From Nocardia vinacea (GTDB lineage: Bacteria; Actinomycetota; Actinomycetes; Mycobacteriales; Mycobacteriaceae): DNA of 64,000 bases. Both the position numbers and the translations under genes were made by a program. The stretch's first letter is position 1. Each line of letters opens with the position of its first letter. Below are positions 26,854 through 37,185 of this stretch, in pieces. The notes under the pieces were generated by a model. The model did no database searches. It saw only the letters and a list, made by a program, of their open reading frames with translations, and was not told the origin of the DNA. The DNA is taken from contig NZ_CP109149.1 in assembly GCF_035920345.1 (NCBI RefSeq), positions 7,502,001 to 7,566,000 on the forward strand. Reading direction: 5' to 3'.

Positions 26854-28563
26854 TCAGACTCCTGTCGGTACCAGTTCCAAAGGATCATCGATTTCGTGGT
26901 GCTCGAGTCGTGCGTTCTTGGGCAGCACTAGAAAACCGAGGCACATGACGGCCAGCAGGCCGATCCCGTACCACAGCGTGTAGCGGAAGGTGTTGGCGAA
27001 ATTCACCGCGTTGGCCCGTTCGCCCGCATCGGTGAGCACCTGTGCCACAGCGTAATTGCCCGCATCGGAGCCCTGGCAACTGGCCGGAATCGCGGTCGGA
27101 TCCACCTGTGCCGACCGATCGTGAACGCAGGCAAGGAAATTCGCGATGATCTGGTCCTGTGCGGGTTCGGGAAGTCCGATCGTCGAGAGTTCGGTGCGCA
27201 CCTGCGGCGTGACCGCCTCGACTCCGCGCGTCGAATCATGGTCCAGCTGACCGAAGAACACCACGCCGACCAATGCGACACCGAGCGCGGTGCCGAGCTG
27301 CTGTCCGGTATTGAGCAGCCCGGACGCCGCCCCCGCCTCGCGCGCGGGTACTTGACCGAGCAGCAGGTCGATGGTCGGCGCGACCACCATGCCGAATCCG
27401 ACACCGGTGACGATCAGCGGAATCACCATCTGCCATGACGTGATCGACGCACCGTAATGGGCGGCCAGCCATCCATATAGCGCGAATCCGCCGGCATTCA
27501 CCACACCTCCGGCGACCAATACGATGCGCCCGAACCGCGGCGCGAGCACACTCACCGAAACCCCGGCCCCGATGCCCGCGCCGACCGCGAAGAAGACTGC
27601 TGTGAGACCGGCACGCATCGCCGACCAGCCCAGGCCTGCCTGCATGAACAGCGTCCAGATCAGGAAGAACCCGCCGAGGCCGATCCAGAACAGCAACCAA
27701 CTCGCGAGGCCGACGGTGAACGGACGGGACCGGAACAGGTCCAGATCGATCAGCGGGGATCCGACGGTCCGCGCCCGCCGTCGCTCGAAGGCGACGAATA
27801 GAACGAAGGCCAACCCGGCAGTGGCCATCATGATGAAAGTCCATGCGGGCCAACCCAATCGGCGGCCCTCGGTGAGCGGATAGGCCAGCAACAGGACCCC
27901 GGAGATCGCCAACGCCATCCCGATCGGATCGAGCCGGGGTGCGGTGTCCGAGCGCGAATCCTTCATCACGATGGTCGCCGCGATCAGCGCCGCGATTCCT
28001 ACCGGAACGTTGACCAGGAAGATCGGCCGCCAGTCCAGATCGAACAGATTCCATTGCACCAGCAGTCCACCGAGTGACAGGCCGACCGCGGAGGCCGAGC
28101 CGCCGACACCGCTGTAGATCGCGATGGCCTTGGCACGCTCTTCCTTCGGGAAGGTGGCTCGGATGATGGCGAGGATCTGCGGCACCATCAGCGCCGCCAT
28201 CGCGCCCTGGACGAACCGGGAGGTGATAAGCATGGTCGGATCCGAGCTGAAGCCGCAGGCAGCCGAAGCCAGTGTGAAGCCGGTCATGCCGATCAGGAAG
28301 ATCCGCTTGCGACCGTAGATATCACCGAGCCGGCCACCGGTGATCAGCACCGCGGCGAAGGCGAGCACATAGGCCGCGATGATCCATTCGATCTGCGAAT
28401 ACTGGGCGCCCAGATCGGTCTGAATGCTCGGCACCGCGACATTGACGATGGTGACGTCGAGTAGATCCATGAACCCCGCGGCCAGCACCACCGCGAAGGC
28501 GATCCAGCGGCGCGGGTCGAGGTGTGGGGGCGCGTCCGCGCCCGGAGAGATGTCGGTATCCAC
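26854..28563 (-). CDS. MFS drug exporter, DHA2 (14-helix, EmrB/QacA) type
   Basis: The 569-residue integral membrane protein has about 14 helices. It carries the DHA2 motif D1 LLDVTIVNVAVPSI in helix 1, motif A-like GDIYGRKR after helix 2 and a motif C-like segment in helix 5. Such proton antiporters expel cationic or amphiphilic drugs. It is divergent from a MarR gene across 116 bases containing palindromes, the usual arrangement for a locally repressed efflux pump. The 98-residue protein downstream is in the same operon. Confidence 0.9.
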   Translation of the reverse strand: MDTDISPGADAPPHLDPRRWIAFAVVLAAGFMDLLDVTIVNVAVPSIQTDLGAQYSQIEWIIAAYVLAFAAVLITGGRLGDIYGRKRIFLIGMTGFTLASAACGFSSDPTMLITSRFVQGAMAALMVPQILAIIRATFPKEERAKAIAIYSGVGGSASAVGLSLGGLLVQWNLFDLDWRPIFLVNVPVGIAALIAATIVMKDSRSDTAPRLDPIGMALAISGVLLLAYPLTEGRRLGWPAWTFIMMATAGLAFVLFVAFERRRARTVGSPLIDLDLFRSRPFTVGLASWLLFWIGLGGFFLIWTLFMQAGLGWSAMRAGLTAVFFAVGAGIGAGVSVSVLAPRFGRIVLVAGGVVNAGGFALYGWLAAHYGASITSWQMVIPLIVTGVGFGMVVAPTIDLLLGQVPAREAGAASGLLNTGQQLGTALGVALVGVVFFGQLDHDSTRGVEAVTPQVRTELSTIGLPEPAQDQIIANFLACVHDRSAQVDPTAIPASCQGSDAGNYAVAQVLTDAGERANAVNFANTFRYTLWYGIGLLAVMCLGFLVLPKNARLEHHEIDDPLELVPTGV

Positions 28564-28679
28564 GAGAAGTCTCTTTTCGAATCGGTGGAGTAGGGCGACA
28601 CCTCAAACTATGCACATGAAGTGATTATCAATCAAGTGTGCAATCATTAAGAGTGCATTGATCGGGGTATGCTTGGTGA
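28564..28679. promoter_or_regulatory. Divergent promoter/operator between MFS exporter and MarR regulator
   Basis: The region is AT-rich for this genome. It contains TGATT-ATC-AATCA (28622-28634) and, on the minus strand, a near-repeated 15-mer (TGCACTCTTAATGAT and TGCACACTTGATTGAT). A -10-like TATGCT at about 28669-28674 lies 6 bases before the GTG of marR, which suggests a leaderless or nearly leaderless transcript. These sites are candidates for autoregulation by the MarR protein. Confidence 0.55.
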
Positions 28680-29165
28680 GTGACCGATCCGACCTTCGTG
28701 CCGCTGGCCGAGCACCCCGCCTTCCTGCTCGGCCAGCTCGGGTTCCATGTCGCTCAGCGCTTCACCGACCTGCTCGCGCCGCTCGATATCAGCCCGCGCC
28801 ACTACGGCACGCTGCGAATATTGAGCGCCAATGACGGTCAATCGCAGCAGCAGCTGTGCGAGGCGCAGCGGATCCACCGCAATGTGATGGTCGGGCTGGT
28901 GGACGAACTGGAGAAGCGCGGACTCGTCGAGCGCCGCAAACATCCGACTGACCGGCGCGCACACGCGGTGTATCTACTCCCCGCGGCGCACGAGCTGCTC
29001 ACCCGGGCCGAGGCGATCGTGACCGGATTGGACGCGGACGTCACGGCTGCGCTCGAACCCGACGAGCGCGCCACCCTGGTAGACCTCTTGCAGCGCACCG
29101 CGGCGGCGAACGGACTGATCCCGGGCATTCACCCGGGTCTGGCCCGCCCAGCGGACAAGTGCTGA
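28680..29165 (+). CDS. MarR-family transcriptional regulator
   Basis: The 161-residue protein has the MarR winged helix (DGQSQQQLCEAQRIHRNVMV as recognition region, then the wing RRKHPTDRRAHAVYL). It starts with GTG without a clear Shine-Dalgarno site. It is divergent from the DHA2 exporter and probably represses both genes until a ligand, perhaps an exported drug, releases it. The stop lies two bases before the convergent flavoprotein gene. Confidence 0.88.
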   Translation: MTDPTFVPLAEHPAFLLGQLGFHVAQRFTDLLAPLDISPRHYGTLRILSANDGQSQQQLCEAQRIHRNVMVGLVDELEKRGLVERRKHPTDRRAHAVYLLPAAHELLTRAEAIVTGLDADVTAALEPDERATLVDLLQRTAAANGLIPGIHPGLARPADKC

Positions 29166-29167
29166 GC

Positions 29168-30817
29168 TCAGATCAGCACGCCGGGATTGAGGATTCCGGC
29201 CGGATCCAGCGCGGATTTGGCCGCCCGCAACGCATTCGCAAACGGGTCGGGACGCTGGCGGTCGTACCAGGGTCGGTGGTCTCGGCCCACCGCGTGATGG
29301 TGGGTGATGGTCCCGCCCGCAGCCGAGAGTGCCTCGGAGACAGCGGTTTTGATGTCATCCCACTGCGCGGGTGTGCTACCCCAGCGACCGGCGGCGTAGA
29401 TGCCGAAGTACGGCGCCGGACCGTCCGGATACACATGGGTGAAGCGGCAGGTCACCACGCCGGTGGCGCCGACGGATCGGATGGCCGCATTCGCGGCCTC
29501 GGTCACCATTGCCTTCAGATTGTCGAATTTATCCCAGGTGCAGGCGGTTTCGAAGGTTTCGGTGATCATCGACCGGGCCGCGAGGGCATCGCGTTGATAA
29601 GGCATCCTGAGGAATGACGAACGCCAGGTGTCGGCTGCGGCCGAACCTACTCGGTGCTCGGTCGATTCGGTGTAGCGCGCGGGTTCAGGAAGGGTGCCGC
29701 CGTGGTCGGCGGCGAGCTCGAGCGTGCGTTCCATCCGGGTGCGCGTTGGGTGATCGGCGGATTCGAATCCGAGCACCAGCACGCCGCCGCTCGTCGCGGC
29801 ACCGGCATTGAGAAATGCCTCGGCCGGATCGAGCAGCCGGCAATTGGTCGGGTAGAGGCCGGACTGCGCGATGGCCCTGGTCGCCGCCACGGCCCGGGTG
29901 TAGTCGTCGAAGTGCACGGAAGCCGTTGCGCGCCAACGCGGCCGGTCCTGCAAGCGCATCCACGCCTCGGTGATTATTCCCAGGGTTCCCTCGGATCCCA
30001 GGAACATCCGATCCGGTGACGGCCCAGCCCCCGATCCGGGCAGCCGCCTCGATTCGCTTGTGCCCGTCGGGGTTACCACTCGCATCGACTCGACCAGGTC
30101 ATCGATATGGGTGTACAGCGTCGCGAAATGTCCACCGGCCCTGGTGGCCAGCCATCCGCCGAGCGTCGAGAATTCGAACGACTGCGGAAAATGCCGCAGC
30201 GTCAGATTCGCGCCGCGCAGTTGATCCTCCAGCGCCGGACCGAAGACTCCGGCCTGAATTCGCGCCGCCCGGCTGGTGCGATCGATCTCCAGCACCCGAT
30301 CGAGACGACCGAGGTCCAGACTGATTGCCCCCGCGAATTCGTCCGACCCGTTTCCGGAATCGCTCGGCCCGGTCGATTGCGCGATCCGGCCGGGCAACCT
30401 GGGCTCGACCCCGCCCACCACGGAAGTCCCACCACCGAACGGGATTACCGCGATATTCGCCCCGGCCGCCCAGTCGAGCACGTCGACGATATCGCTTTCC
30501 GTGCGCGGCCGAATGATCAGATCCGGCGCATTGCGCACCTCGCCGAGCAGATTGCGCACCACATCGCGGAATGCCTGACCGTGTGCGTGCGCCGCCCGAT
30601 CGGCGGGATCCGTCGACACCAACTCGGCGAGTGAGTCCGGCGCGCACACCCGTGGTTCGGGCAGCCCGAGCGATTCGACCGAAGGCGGTTCATGTGGTGT
30701 GAGATCCGCACCGGGCAGAATCGCCGCGACCCGCGCGGTCAGTGCTTCCCGCTCCGCGCCGACGACCGCGTCCTCGACATTGCCCCAGCCCCACCACGAC
30801 CGCGTCTTCGTCGACAC
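29168..30817 (-). CDS. FAD-linked oxidase, alkyldihydroxyacetonephosphate-synthase-like
   Basis: The GTG at 30817 has AGGAG five bases upstream. It gives 549 residues beginning VSTKTRSWWGWGN; the WWGWG start is typical of this family. A PCMH-type FAD domain follows (RPRTESDIVDVLDWAAGANI, FGGGTSVVGG, FSTLGGWLATRAGGHFAT, GSEGTLGIITEA). The C-terminal cap ends HHHAVGRDHRPWYDRQ, which matches the His cluster and Tyr of ADPS active sites. In eukaryotes ADPS makes ether lipids; mycobacterial AgpS-like proteins have unproven substrates. The gene is monocistronic and convergent with marR. Longer in-frame starts reaching into the dnaK promoter are rejected. Confidence 0.85.
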   Translation of the reverse strand: MSTKTRSWWGWGNVEDAVVGAEREALTARVAAILPGADLTPHEPPSVESLGLPEPRVCAPDSLAELVSTDPADRAAHAHGQAFRDVVRNLLGEVRNAPDLIIRPRTESDIVDVLDWAAGANIAVIPFGGGTSVVGGVEPRLPGRIAQSTGPSDSGNGSDEFAGAISLDLGRLDRVLEIDRTSRAARIQAGVFGPALEDQLRGANLTLRHFPQSFEFSTLGGWLATRAGGHFATLYTHIDDLVESMRVVTPTGTSESRRLPGSGAGPSPDRMFLGSEGTLGIITEAWMRLQDRPRWRATASVHFDDYTRAVAATRAIAQSGLYPTNCRLLDPAEAFLNAGAATSGGVLVLGFESADHPTRTRMERTLELAADHGGTLPEPARYTESTEHRVGSAAADTWRSSFLRMPYQRDALAARSMITETFETACTWDKFDNLKAMVTEAANAAIRSVGATGVVTCRFTHVYPDGPAPYFGIYAAGRWGSTPAQWDDIKTAVSEALSAAGGTITHHHAVGRDHRPWYDRQRPDPFANALRAAKSALDPAGILNPGVLI

Positions 30818-31276
30818 ATCCACTCCTCTCGGCGGATCGACGGCGATCGGCGCCGCCGTCGCCGCCATCCTCGTGGACCACCGGATCCCCGGGCAACCTG
30901 CACGCGGCGGATCTAGCGACCGTTGATCACAAATGACCATCACTCGTGGCTCGGACTCTCGACCCCTCACAGCAATGGCGGGCGGCCCCTTTCTTCCTGG
31001 TTCGGGAATAGACCGCGTGGGCCGTCGGTTGAGCTGTTCGACAATATTGAGTGTATTCGGCTCAAGTTTCAGTTGACGTCCGGCGCTGAATGGGTGCAGG
31101 ATTGAGCCGACCACGCTCAGCGTTGCTGGGACCGTGCTCCGTGAGGTGCTTGGGGCGAGGTCTCGCGGCACCCGCCCCGGCAGTCCCGGGCGGAGGTCGC
31201 AGAGCGGGTAGATCGCCCGAAAACCGCGATTACCCAGCACCGACACAAGTAGTTACACCAACTAGGAGGAACCACC
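30818..31276 (+). promoter_or_regulatory. dnaK operon control region: SigH-like promoter, two HAIR boxes, SigA-like promoter
   Basis: A SigH-type promoter GGAATA-N16-GGTT lies at 31005-31030. It is followed by an HspR box (HAIR, consensus CTTGAGT-N7-ACTCAAG) ATTGAGT-GTATTCG-GCTCAAG at 31046-31066. A vegetative-looking promoter TTGACG-N18-CAGGAT lies at 31073-31102. A weaker HAIR-like ATTGAGC-N7-GCTCAGC at 31101-31121 overlaps its -10. HspR bound at both would close the promoter, giving heat-inducible, self-limiting expression. AGGAGG precedes the dnaK ATG. The rest of the region shows no gene. Confidence 0.8.
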
Positions 31277-33124
31277 ATGGCTCGTGCGGTCGGAATCGAC
31301 CTCGGGACCACGAACTCGGTCGTCGCCGTTCTCGAAGGCGGCGAGCCGGTCGTCGTCGCGAACTCTGAAGGATCGCGCACCACCCCATCGATCGTCGCGT
31401 TCGCCAAGAACGGAGAGGTTCTGACGGGCCAGCCCGCCAAGAACCAGGCGGTCACCAACGTCGACCGCACCATCCGCTCGGTCAAGCGCCACATCGGCAC
31501 CGATTGGTCGGTGGCCATCGACGACAAGAAGTACACCGCGCAGGAGATCAGCGCGCGCGTGCTGATGAAGCTGAAGCGTGACGCCGAGTCCTACCTGGGC
31601 GAGGAGATCACCGACGCGGTCATCACCGTGCCCGCGTACTTCGAGGACTCGCAGCGTCAGGCGACCAAGGAGGCCGGTCAGATCGCCGGTCTGAACGTGC
31701 TGCGCATCGTCAACGAGCCCACCGCGGCCGCACTCGCGTACGGCCTGGACAAGGGCGACAAGGAACAGACCATCCTGGTCTTCGACCTCGGTGGCGGCAC
31801 CTTCGACGTCTCGCTGCTGGAAATCGGCGAGGGCGTCGTCGAGGTCCGCGCCACCTCCGGCGACAACCACCTCGGTGGTGACGACTGGGACGAGCGCGTC
31901 GTGAGCTGGCTGGTCGACAAGTTCAAGGCCAGTGCGGGCATCGACCTGACCAAGGACAAGATGGCCATGCAGCGCCTGCGTGAGGCGGCTGAGAAGGCCA
32001 AGATCGAGCTGAGCTCCTCGCAGAGCACCTCGATCAACCTGCCCTACATCACCGTCGACGCCGACAAGAACCCGCTCTTCCTCGACGAGCAGCTGACCCG
32101 CGCCGAATTCCAGAAGATCACCTCGGACCTGCTCGACCGCACCCGTGCGCCGTTCCAGTCCGTGATCAAGGACGCCGGCATCAATGTCGCCGATATCGAC
32201 CATGTCGTGCTCGTCGGTGGCTCGACCCGTATGCCCGCCGTCTCGGACCTGGTCCGCGAGCTGACCGGCGGCAAGGAGCCCAATAAGGGCGTGAACCCGG
32301 ACGAGGTCGTCGCCGTCGGCGCCGCCCTGCAGGCCGGTGTGCTCAAGGGTGAGGTCAAGGACGTCCTGCTGCTCGATGTCACCCCGCTGTCGCTGGGTAT
32401 CGAGACCAAGGGCGGTGTGATGACCAAGCTCATCGAGCGCAACACCACCATCCCGACCAAGCGCTCGGAGACCTTCACCACGGCCGATGACAACCAGCCG
32501 TCGGTGCAGATCCAGGTGTTCCAGGGTGAGCGCGAGATCGCCTCGCACAACAAGCTGCTCGGCTCCTTCGAGCTGACCGGCATCCCGCCGGCCCCGCGTG
32601 GTGTGCCGCAGATCGAGGTCACCTTCGATATCGACGCCAACGGCATCGTGCACGTGACCGCGAAGGACAAGGGCACCGGCAAAGAGAACACGATCAAGAT
32701 CCAGGACGGCTCCGGCCTGTCCAAGGAGGAGATCGACCGGATGGTCAAGGACGCCGAGGCGCACGCCGCCGAGGACAAGGCCCGCCGCGAGGAGGCCGAG
32801 ACCCGCAACCAGGCCGAGTCGCTGGTGCACCAGACCGAGAAGTTCATCAAGGACAACGAGGACAAGGTCCCCGCGGACGTCAAGACCAAGGTCGAGGCGG
32901 CCATCGCCGAGGCCAACGAGGCGCTCAAGGGCACCGATATCGCGGCCGTGAAGTCCGCGGTGGAGAAGCTCGCGACCGAATCGCAGGCGCTGGGTCAGGC
33001 GATCTACGAAGCATCTGCCGCCGACCAGGCCGCGTCCGGTAACGGCGCGTCGAGCTCCGCAAGCGATGACCAGGTCGTGGATGCCGAGGTCGTTGACGAG
33101 CCGGTCGACACGGAGAAGAAGTGA
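31277..33124 (+). CDS. dnaK: Chaperone DnaK (Hsp70)
   Basis: The 615-residue protein has the full Hsp70 plan. The ATPase domain has [36 protein letters not shown] and [12 protein letters not shown]. The linker is [19 protein letters not shown] substrate-binding beta domain and helical lid end in [12 protein letters not shown]. It folds and protects cytoplasmic proteins with GrpE and DnaJ and is the HspR corepressor in actinobacteria. The ribosome site is AGGAGG, and the stop overlaps the grpE GTG (GTGA). It is the first gene of dnaK-grpE-dnaJ-hspR. Confidence 0.99.
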   Translation: MARAVGIDLGTTNSVVAVLEGGEPVVVANSEGSRTTPSIVAFAKNGEVLTGQPAKNQAVTNVDRTIRSVKRHIGTDWSVAIDDKKYTAQEISARVLMKLKRDAESYLGEEITDAVITVPAYFEDSQRQATKEAGQIAGLNVLRIVNEPTAAALAYGLDKGDKEQTILVFDLGGGTFDVSLLEIGEGVVEVRATSGDNHLGGDDWDERVVSWLVDKFKASAGIDLTKDKMAMQRLREAAEKAKIELSSSQSTSINLPYITVDADKNPLFLDEQLTRAEFQKITSDLLDRTRAPFQSVIKDAGINVADIDHVVLVGGSTRMPAVSDLVRELTGGKEPNKGVNPDEVVAVGAALQAGVLKGEVKDVLLLDVTPLSLGIETKGGVMTKLIERNTTIPTKRSETFTTADDNQPSVQIQVFQGEREIASHNKLLGSFELTGIPPAPRGVPQIEVTFDIDANGIVHVTAKDKGTGKENTIKIQDGSGLSKEEIDRMVKDAEAHAAEDKARREEAETRNQAESLVHQTEKFIKDNEDKVPADVKTKVEAAIAEANEALKGTDIAAVKSAVEKLATESQALGQAIYEASAADQAASGNGASSSASDDQVVDAEVVDEPVDTEKK

Positions 33125-33771
33125 GCGAGGGAAACTCCGAACAGGAGCCGATCACCTTCGTCGACAATCGCAAGATCGATCCGGAGACAGGTGAAATCCG
33201 GGAGCCCGCGGCGGCCGCCGCCGCGGGGCCCGGTCCCGAAGCCGGGAACGGCACCGAACCCGTCATCGGTTCCGATGCGGGAGCCGAGATCCTGGCCGAG
33301 ACCATCACCAAGGAGCTGGCCGAGCGCACCGCCGACTTGCAACGGCTGACCGCCGAATACGCCAACTACCGGCGTCGGGTCGAGCGGGACCGGCAGGCCA
33401 CCATCGATGCGGCCAAGGCGGCCGTGGTCTCCGAATTGCTCGGCGTACTCGACGATCTCGATCGTGCGCGGGCGCACGGCGATCTCGATGCCGGACCGCT
33501 GAAGTCGGTCGCGGATAAGCTCGCCGACGCGCTGCACAAGCAGGGGCTGCAGGAATTCGGTACGGAGGGTGAGCCTTTCGACCCGACCCTGCACGAAGCC
33601 GTGCAGCACGAGGGCTCCGGACACGATCCGGTGATCGGCCTTGTCATGCGCAAGGGCTATCGGTTCGGCGATCGAGTGCTTCGGCACGCGCTCGTCGGGG
33701 TAACCGATGGCGTGGCCGATCTGGTCGAAGAAGAGGCATCGGATGTTGATGCCAATGCGAACAACCAATAG
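33121..33771 (+). CDS. grpE: Nucleotide exchange factor GrpE
   Basis: The 216-residue protein has an acidic, disordered N-terminal tail, a long coiled coil ([20 protein letters not shown]) and the C-terminal beta domain ending [16 protein letters not shown], all diagnostic of GrpE. It releases ADP from DnaK. The GTG start overlaps the dnaK stop by 4 bases and is translationally coupled. Confidence 0.98.
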   Translation: MSEGNSEQEPITFVDNRKIDPETGEIREPAAAAAAGPGPEAGNGTEPVIGSDAGAEILAETITKELAERTADLQRLTAEYANYRRRVERDRQATIDAAKAAVVSELLGVLDDLDRARAHGDLDAGPLKSVADKLADALHKQGLQEFGTEGEPFDPTLHEAVQHEGSGHDPVIGLVMRKGYRFGDRVLRHALVGVTDGVADLVEEEASDVDANANNQ

Positions 33772-33795
33772 GAACCCGAGAGGAGGAGATGCCCG

Positions 33796-34959
33796 GTGAG
33801 CCAACGGGAGTGGATCGAAAAGGACTTCTACAAGGAGCTGGGTGTCTCCTCCAGCGCCTCGCAGGACGAGATCAAGAAGGCGTACCGCAAGCTCGCACGT
33901 GACCTGCATCCGGATGCCAATCCCGGCGATACCAAGGCCGAGGAGCGGTTCAAGTCCGTCAGCGAGGCGCATGCCGTGCTGTCGGATCCGGCCAAGCGCA
34001 AGGAATACGACGAGACCCGAAAGCTGTTCGCCGGTGGCGGATACGGGCGCGGTGGCTTCACTCCCGGTGCGGGCGGCGGCTTCTCGCAGGACTTCAATAT
34101 CGGGGACATCTTCGGCCAGGCGAATGCCGGCGACGGTGGCCTCGGTGACCTGCTCGGCGGCCTGTTCAACCGGGGCGGCACGCGCACGGCGAGCCGCCCG
34201 CGCCGCGGCGCCGATGTGGAGACCGAGACGACCCTCGGCTTCCGCGAGGCCGCACAGGGTGTCACGGTTCCGCTGCGGATGACGAGTCCGTCGCCGTGTA
34301 CGACCTGTCACGGCAGCGGCGCCAAGCCGGGTACCAGTCCGCGAGTCTGCCCCGTCTGCAATGGCAACGGCGTGATCAGCCGCAACCAGGGCGCGTTCGG
34401 CTTCAGCGAGCCGTGCGACGAATGCCGTGGTACCGGTTCGATCATCGACGATCCGTGCGTCGACTGCCGCGGCAGCGGCATCCAGAATCGGACCCGCACC
34501 ATCACGGTGCGGATTCCCCCTGGTGTCAGCGATGGGCAGAAGATCCGACTGGCCGGACAGGGCGAGGCCGGACTGCGTGGTGCGCCCTCGGGTGACCTCT
34601 ATGTGACCGTGCACGTCAGCCAGGACAAGGTCTTCGGCCGCAACGGCGACGACCTGACCCTGGTGCTGCCGGTCAGTTACAGTGAATTGGTGCTGGGCAC
34701 AACGGTTTCCGTGCCTACGCTGGAAGGGCGCGTCGGTGTCAAGGTGCCTCCGGGCACCGCGGACGGTCGCATCCTGCGGGTGCGCGGCCGTGGCGTGCCC
34801 AAGCGCGGTCCCGGCGGCGGGGCGGGCGATCTGCTCGTCACCGTCAAGGTGGCCGTGCCGCAGAAGCTGGACGACAATGCCGCCGAGGCGCTCAAGCGCT
34901 ACGCGGAGGCGGAGAAGACCAGCGGGTTCGATCCACGTGCGGGATGGGCAGGTGCGTGA
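33796..34959 (+). CDS. dnaJ: Chaperone DnaJ (Hsp40)
   Basis: The 387-residue class I DnaJ has the J domain with HPD at residues 38-40 ([10 protein letters not shown]), a Gly/Phe-rich linker and four zinc-finger repeats ([32 protein letters not shown]). Two beta-sandwich peptide-binding domains follow. It delivers substrate to DnaK and stimulates ATP hydrolysis. The start is GTG with AGGAGGAG upstream, 24 bases after grpE. The TGA overlaps the hspR ATG by one base. It corresponds to the operon-linked DnaJ1. Confidence 0.98.
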   Translation: MSQREWIEKDFYKELGVSSSASQDEIKKAYRKLARDLHPDANPGDTKAEERFKSVSEAHAVLSDPAKRKEYDETRKLFAGGGYGRGGFTPGAGGGFSQDFNIGDIFGQANAGDGGLGDLLGGLFNRGGTRTASRPRRGADVETETTLGFREAAQGVTVPLRMTSPSPCTTCHGSGAKPGTSPRVCPVCNGNGVISRNQGAFGFSEPCDECRGTGSIIDDPCVDCRGSGIQNRTRTITVRIPPGVSDGQKIRLAGQGEAGLRGAPSGDLYVTVHVSQDKVFGRNGDDLTLVLPVSYSELVLGTTVSVPTLEGRVGVKVPPGTADGRILRVRGRGVPKRGPGGGAGDLLVTVKVAVPQKLDDNAAEALKRYAEAEKTSGFDPRAGWAGA

Positions 34960-35360
34960 TGTCCGATAATCCGAAGCAGGCAGCCGGCGGGGCGTCGCGG
35001 GCGGAGTTCTTCATGATCTCCGTGGCGGCCCAATTGGCGGGCATGCACGCGCAGACACTGCGTACGTATGACCGCCTCGGACTGGTTACGCCGCAACGGA
35101 CTTCGGGTGGCGGTCGACGTTATTCGGCACGGGACGTCGAACTGCTCCGCGAGGTGCAGCGGCTATCCCAGGACGAGGGCGTCAACCTGGCGGGCATCAA
35201 GCGCATCATCGAACTCACCAATCAGGTCGAGGAACTGCAACAGCGCGTCGTCGATATGGCGGCCGAGCTGGACCGGCTGCGCGCGGGGTATCGCCCCGAT
35301 CTCACGCCGCCGCAACGCAGTACCGCACTGGTGGTGTGGAAACCGCGCAATAGGCGCTGA
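34959..35360 (+). CDS. hspR: Heat-shock repressor HspR (MerR family)
   Basis: The 133-residue protein has a MerR-type winged helix (FFMISVAAQLAGMHAQTLRT, then YDRLGLVTPQRTSGGGRRYS) and a short coiled coil (NQVEELQQRVVDMAAELDRL). This is the layout of HspR, which binds HAIR boxes with DnaK as corepressor. The ATG overlaps the dnaJ stop (TGATG). HAIR boxes are present upstream of both dnaK and clpB in this window, so both operons are its likely targets. Confidence 0.95.
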   Translation: MSDNPKQAAGGASRAEFFMISVAAQLAGMHAQTLRTYDRLGLVTPQRTSGGGRRYSARDVELLREVQRLSQDEGVNLAGIKRIIELTNQVEELQQRVVDMAAELDRLRAGYRPDLTPPQRSTALVVWKPRNRR

Positions 35361-35368
35361 TAGGCGCG

Positions 35369-35410
35369 AAAGGCTCCGGGATTCGGTTTCGACCGAGCTC
35401 GGAGCCTTTT
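35369..35410 (+). terminator. Terminator of the dnaK operon
   Basis: AAAGGCTCCG pairs with CGGAGCCTTT across a 21-base loop region, followed by TGTCATTTCG. It lies 8 bases after the hspR stop. Confidence 0.8.
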
Positions 35411-35437
35411 GTCATTTCGTGCCGATAAGTGAATGCG

Positions 35438-35680
35438 TTATGTCGCATATCGGGTTGTGGACTCGAATAACCGCTGGCAGTGCTCGAGCAAACTCCGGAA
35501 CCGGGTATCATTACCCGACAGTCGGTTCAGCCCCTCGTAGGTGTCGGCATGTGGTTCGGAAGGGTTGCCAACGATGTGCTGAGCTGCGAGGTTTGCTGCG
35601 GCCCTTGCTTCAGCAAACAATGCGCCGGATCGGCCTGCCGATTCCGTCCGTCGCCAGGTCGGTCGACGCCTGCGGTTTGC
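35438..35680 (-). pseudogene. Lower-GC gene remnant between hspR and the flavohaemoglobin gene
   Basis: About 60 minus-strand codons ending at 35438 read like real protein (LFAEARAAANLAAQHIVG, then NDTRFRSLLEHCQRLFE). They lack a credible start, and the frame degenerates upstream into Arg/Ser-rich noise. Third positions are clearly less GC-rich than in neighbouring genes. I read it as the 3' end of a lost or imported gene. The rest of 35411-36008 shows no gene; it must contain the promoter of the gene at 36009. Confidence 0.35.
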
Positions 35681-36008
35681 TCGAGCCGGATGGGCGGTCC
35701 AGGATCGCGGGTTGCCGCACGATCGCTCCGAGATCCCGAATGGGACGAATCTTGCAAAGCGGGCCTTCCGAATTCGATAGGTATAGGGCGGATTTCGCCG
35801 TCGTGTTCGTTCTTTCGGTTTGTTTTCAAGGGTTTTCGTGGTGCGGATCCTCGTTTCAGGGGAATTACATACGTGATGTTCAGTCGACTGATTCCGTAGC
35901 TGGCAAACCTCGCCTACACTCATTCGCATCGGCTGCTGTCGAGTGTCCCGCAGCACATCACTCGCCGGCACGGGTTTGTGTTCGAGTGCAAAAGGGGTTG
36001 TGACACAA

Positions 36009-37178
36009 ATGGACTCGCGGACGGTCGCTTTGATAAGAACGACGTTCAAGGCGGTTGCTGCGGAGGAGGGGGGCCCGGCCAAGCTAGCCAGTTCGTTCTA
36101 CGCAATTCTGTTCACGGACTATCCCGCCGTCCGGGATTTCTTCCCCGCAGCGATGGATTCCCAGCGTGACAGATTGGTCAAGGCCATCTCCTACGCGCTG
36201 GATCGGCTCGAGGAGCCGAATAAGTTATTGCCATTCCTCGCCCAACTCGGACGCGATCACCGCAAGTACGGGGTACAGGCCGCGCACTACACCGCCGTGG
36301 CGACCTCGTTGAAGTCCGCGATGCGGATCTTCGCGGGCACCGAGATGTGGACCGACGAGGTCGACCGGGCCTGGGACGAGGGCCTGAAGATCATCGGCGA
36401 CACCATGATCGGCGCGGCCGAACAGGAATCGGCGCCGCCGGTCTGGAGCGGGACCGTCGTCGAGCGCCGCGAGGTGCTGCGCAATCTCGCCGTGGTGCGG
36501 CTGCAATTGAATCAACCGATGCAATACGCCGCAGGCCAGTACATCAGCGTGCAGATCCCGGCCCGGCCGCGCATGTGGCGCTATCTGTCCCCGGCAGTGC
36601 CCGCGAATACGAACGGGGAGATCGAATTCCACATCCGCGGAGTACTCGGCGGCTGGGTCAGTCCGGCCATTGTCGGCCACACCAATATCGGTGACCAGTG
36701 GCTGCTCGGTTCACCGCTCGGCGGACTCGGCGTGCCGCGCAATGTGAAACGCAAAATGCTGATGGTCGGCTGCGGTACCGGCATCGCACCCCTGCGCGCC
36801 CAGCTCATGGCGATGGCACAGCGGCGCGTCAATCCGCGGGTGCATCTGTTCGTCGGCGGCCACCATCCGTGTGACCTCTACGATCTGGAGATCCTGAGCC
36901 AACTGGCCACCGCCAATAAATGGCTCACCATCACACCGGTCACCGAGAGCGATGAAAACCCATGGTGGTACCTGGATTCCGGCGAACCGGAGCACACCTG
37001 GCCGGGTCTCGAAGCCCGGATGACCGGCCAGATCGGCAAGGTCGTCGCGAGCTACGGCTCCTGGTCCGACCGGGATGTGCAGATCGTCGGATCACCCTCG
37101 ATGGTGCAGACCACCAAGTTCCGCTTGATGGCCGCCGGAACGCAGACCAAGAACATCCGCCACGATCCGCTCTTCTGA
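36009..37178 (+). CDS. Type II flavohaemoglobin-like protein (globin plus FAD/NAD reductase)
   Basis: The 389-residue protein has an N-terminal globin domain (residues 1-140) with Tyr31 at the likely B10 position and proximal His84 in GRDHRKYGV. The C-terminal ferredoxin-reductase domain has FAD motif RYLSPAVP and NAD motif VGCGTGIAPLRAQL. The proximal sequence differs from classical flavohaemoglobins (HASLQI-type) and fits the mycobacterial type II group (Rv0385, about 390 residues), for which D-lactate dehydrogenase activity rather than NO dioxygenase was reported. ATG 36009 matches the paralogue's N-terminus; an alternative GTG at 36000 is closer to the AAGGGG site. It is followed at once by repeat element A. 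Confidence 0.8.
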   Translation: MDSRTVALIRTTFKAVAAEEGGPAKLASSFYAILFTDYPAVRDFFPAAMDSQRDRLVKAISYALDRLEEPNKLLPFLAQLGRDHRKYGVQAAHYTAVATSLKSAMRIFAGTEMWTDEVDRAWDEGLKIIGDTMIGAAEQESAPPVWSGTVVERREVLRNLAVVRLQLNQPMQYAAGQYISVQIPARPRMWRYLSPAVPANTNGEIEFHIRGVLGGWVSPAIVGHTNIGDQWLLGSPLGGLGVPRNVKRKMLMVGCGTGIAPLRAQLMAMAQRRVNPRVHLFVGGHHPCDLYDLEILSQLATANKWLTITPVTESDENPWWYLDSGEPEHTWPGLEARMTGQIGKVVASYGSWSDRDVQIVGSPSMVQTTKFRLMAAGTQTKNIRHDPLF

Positions 37179-37185
37179 ATTATTG

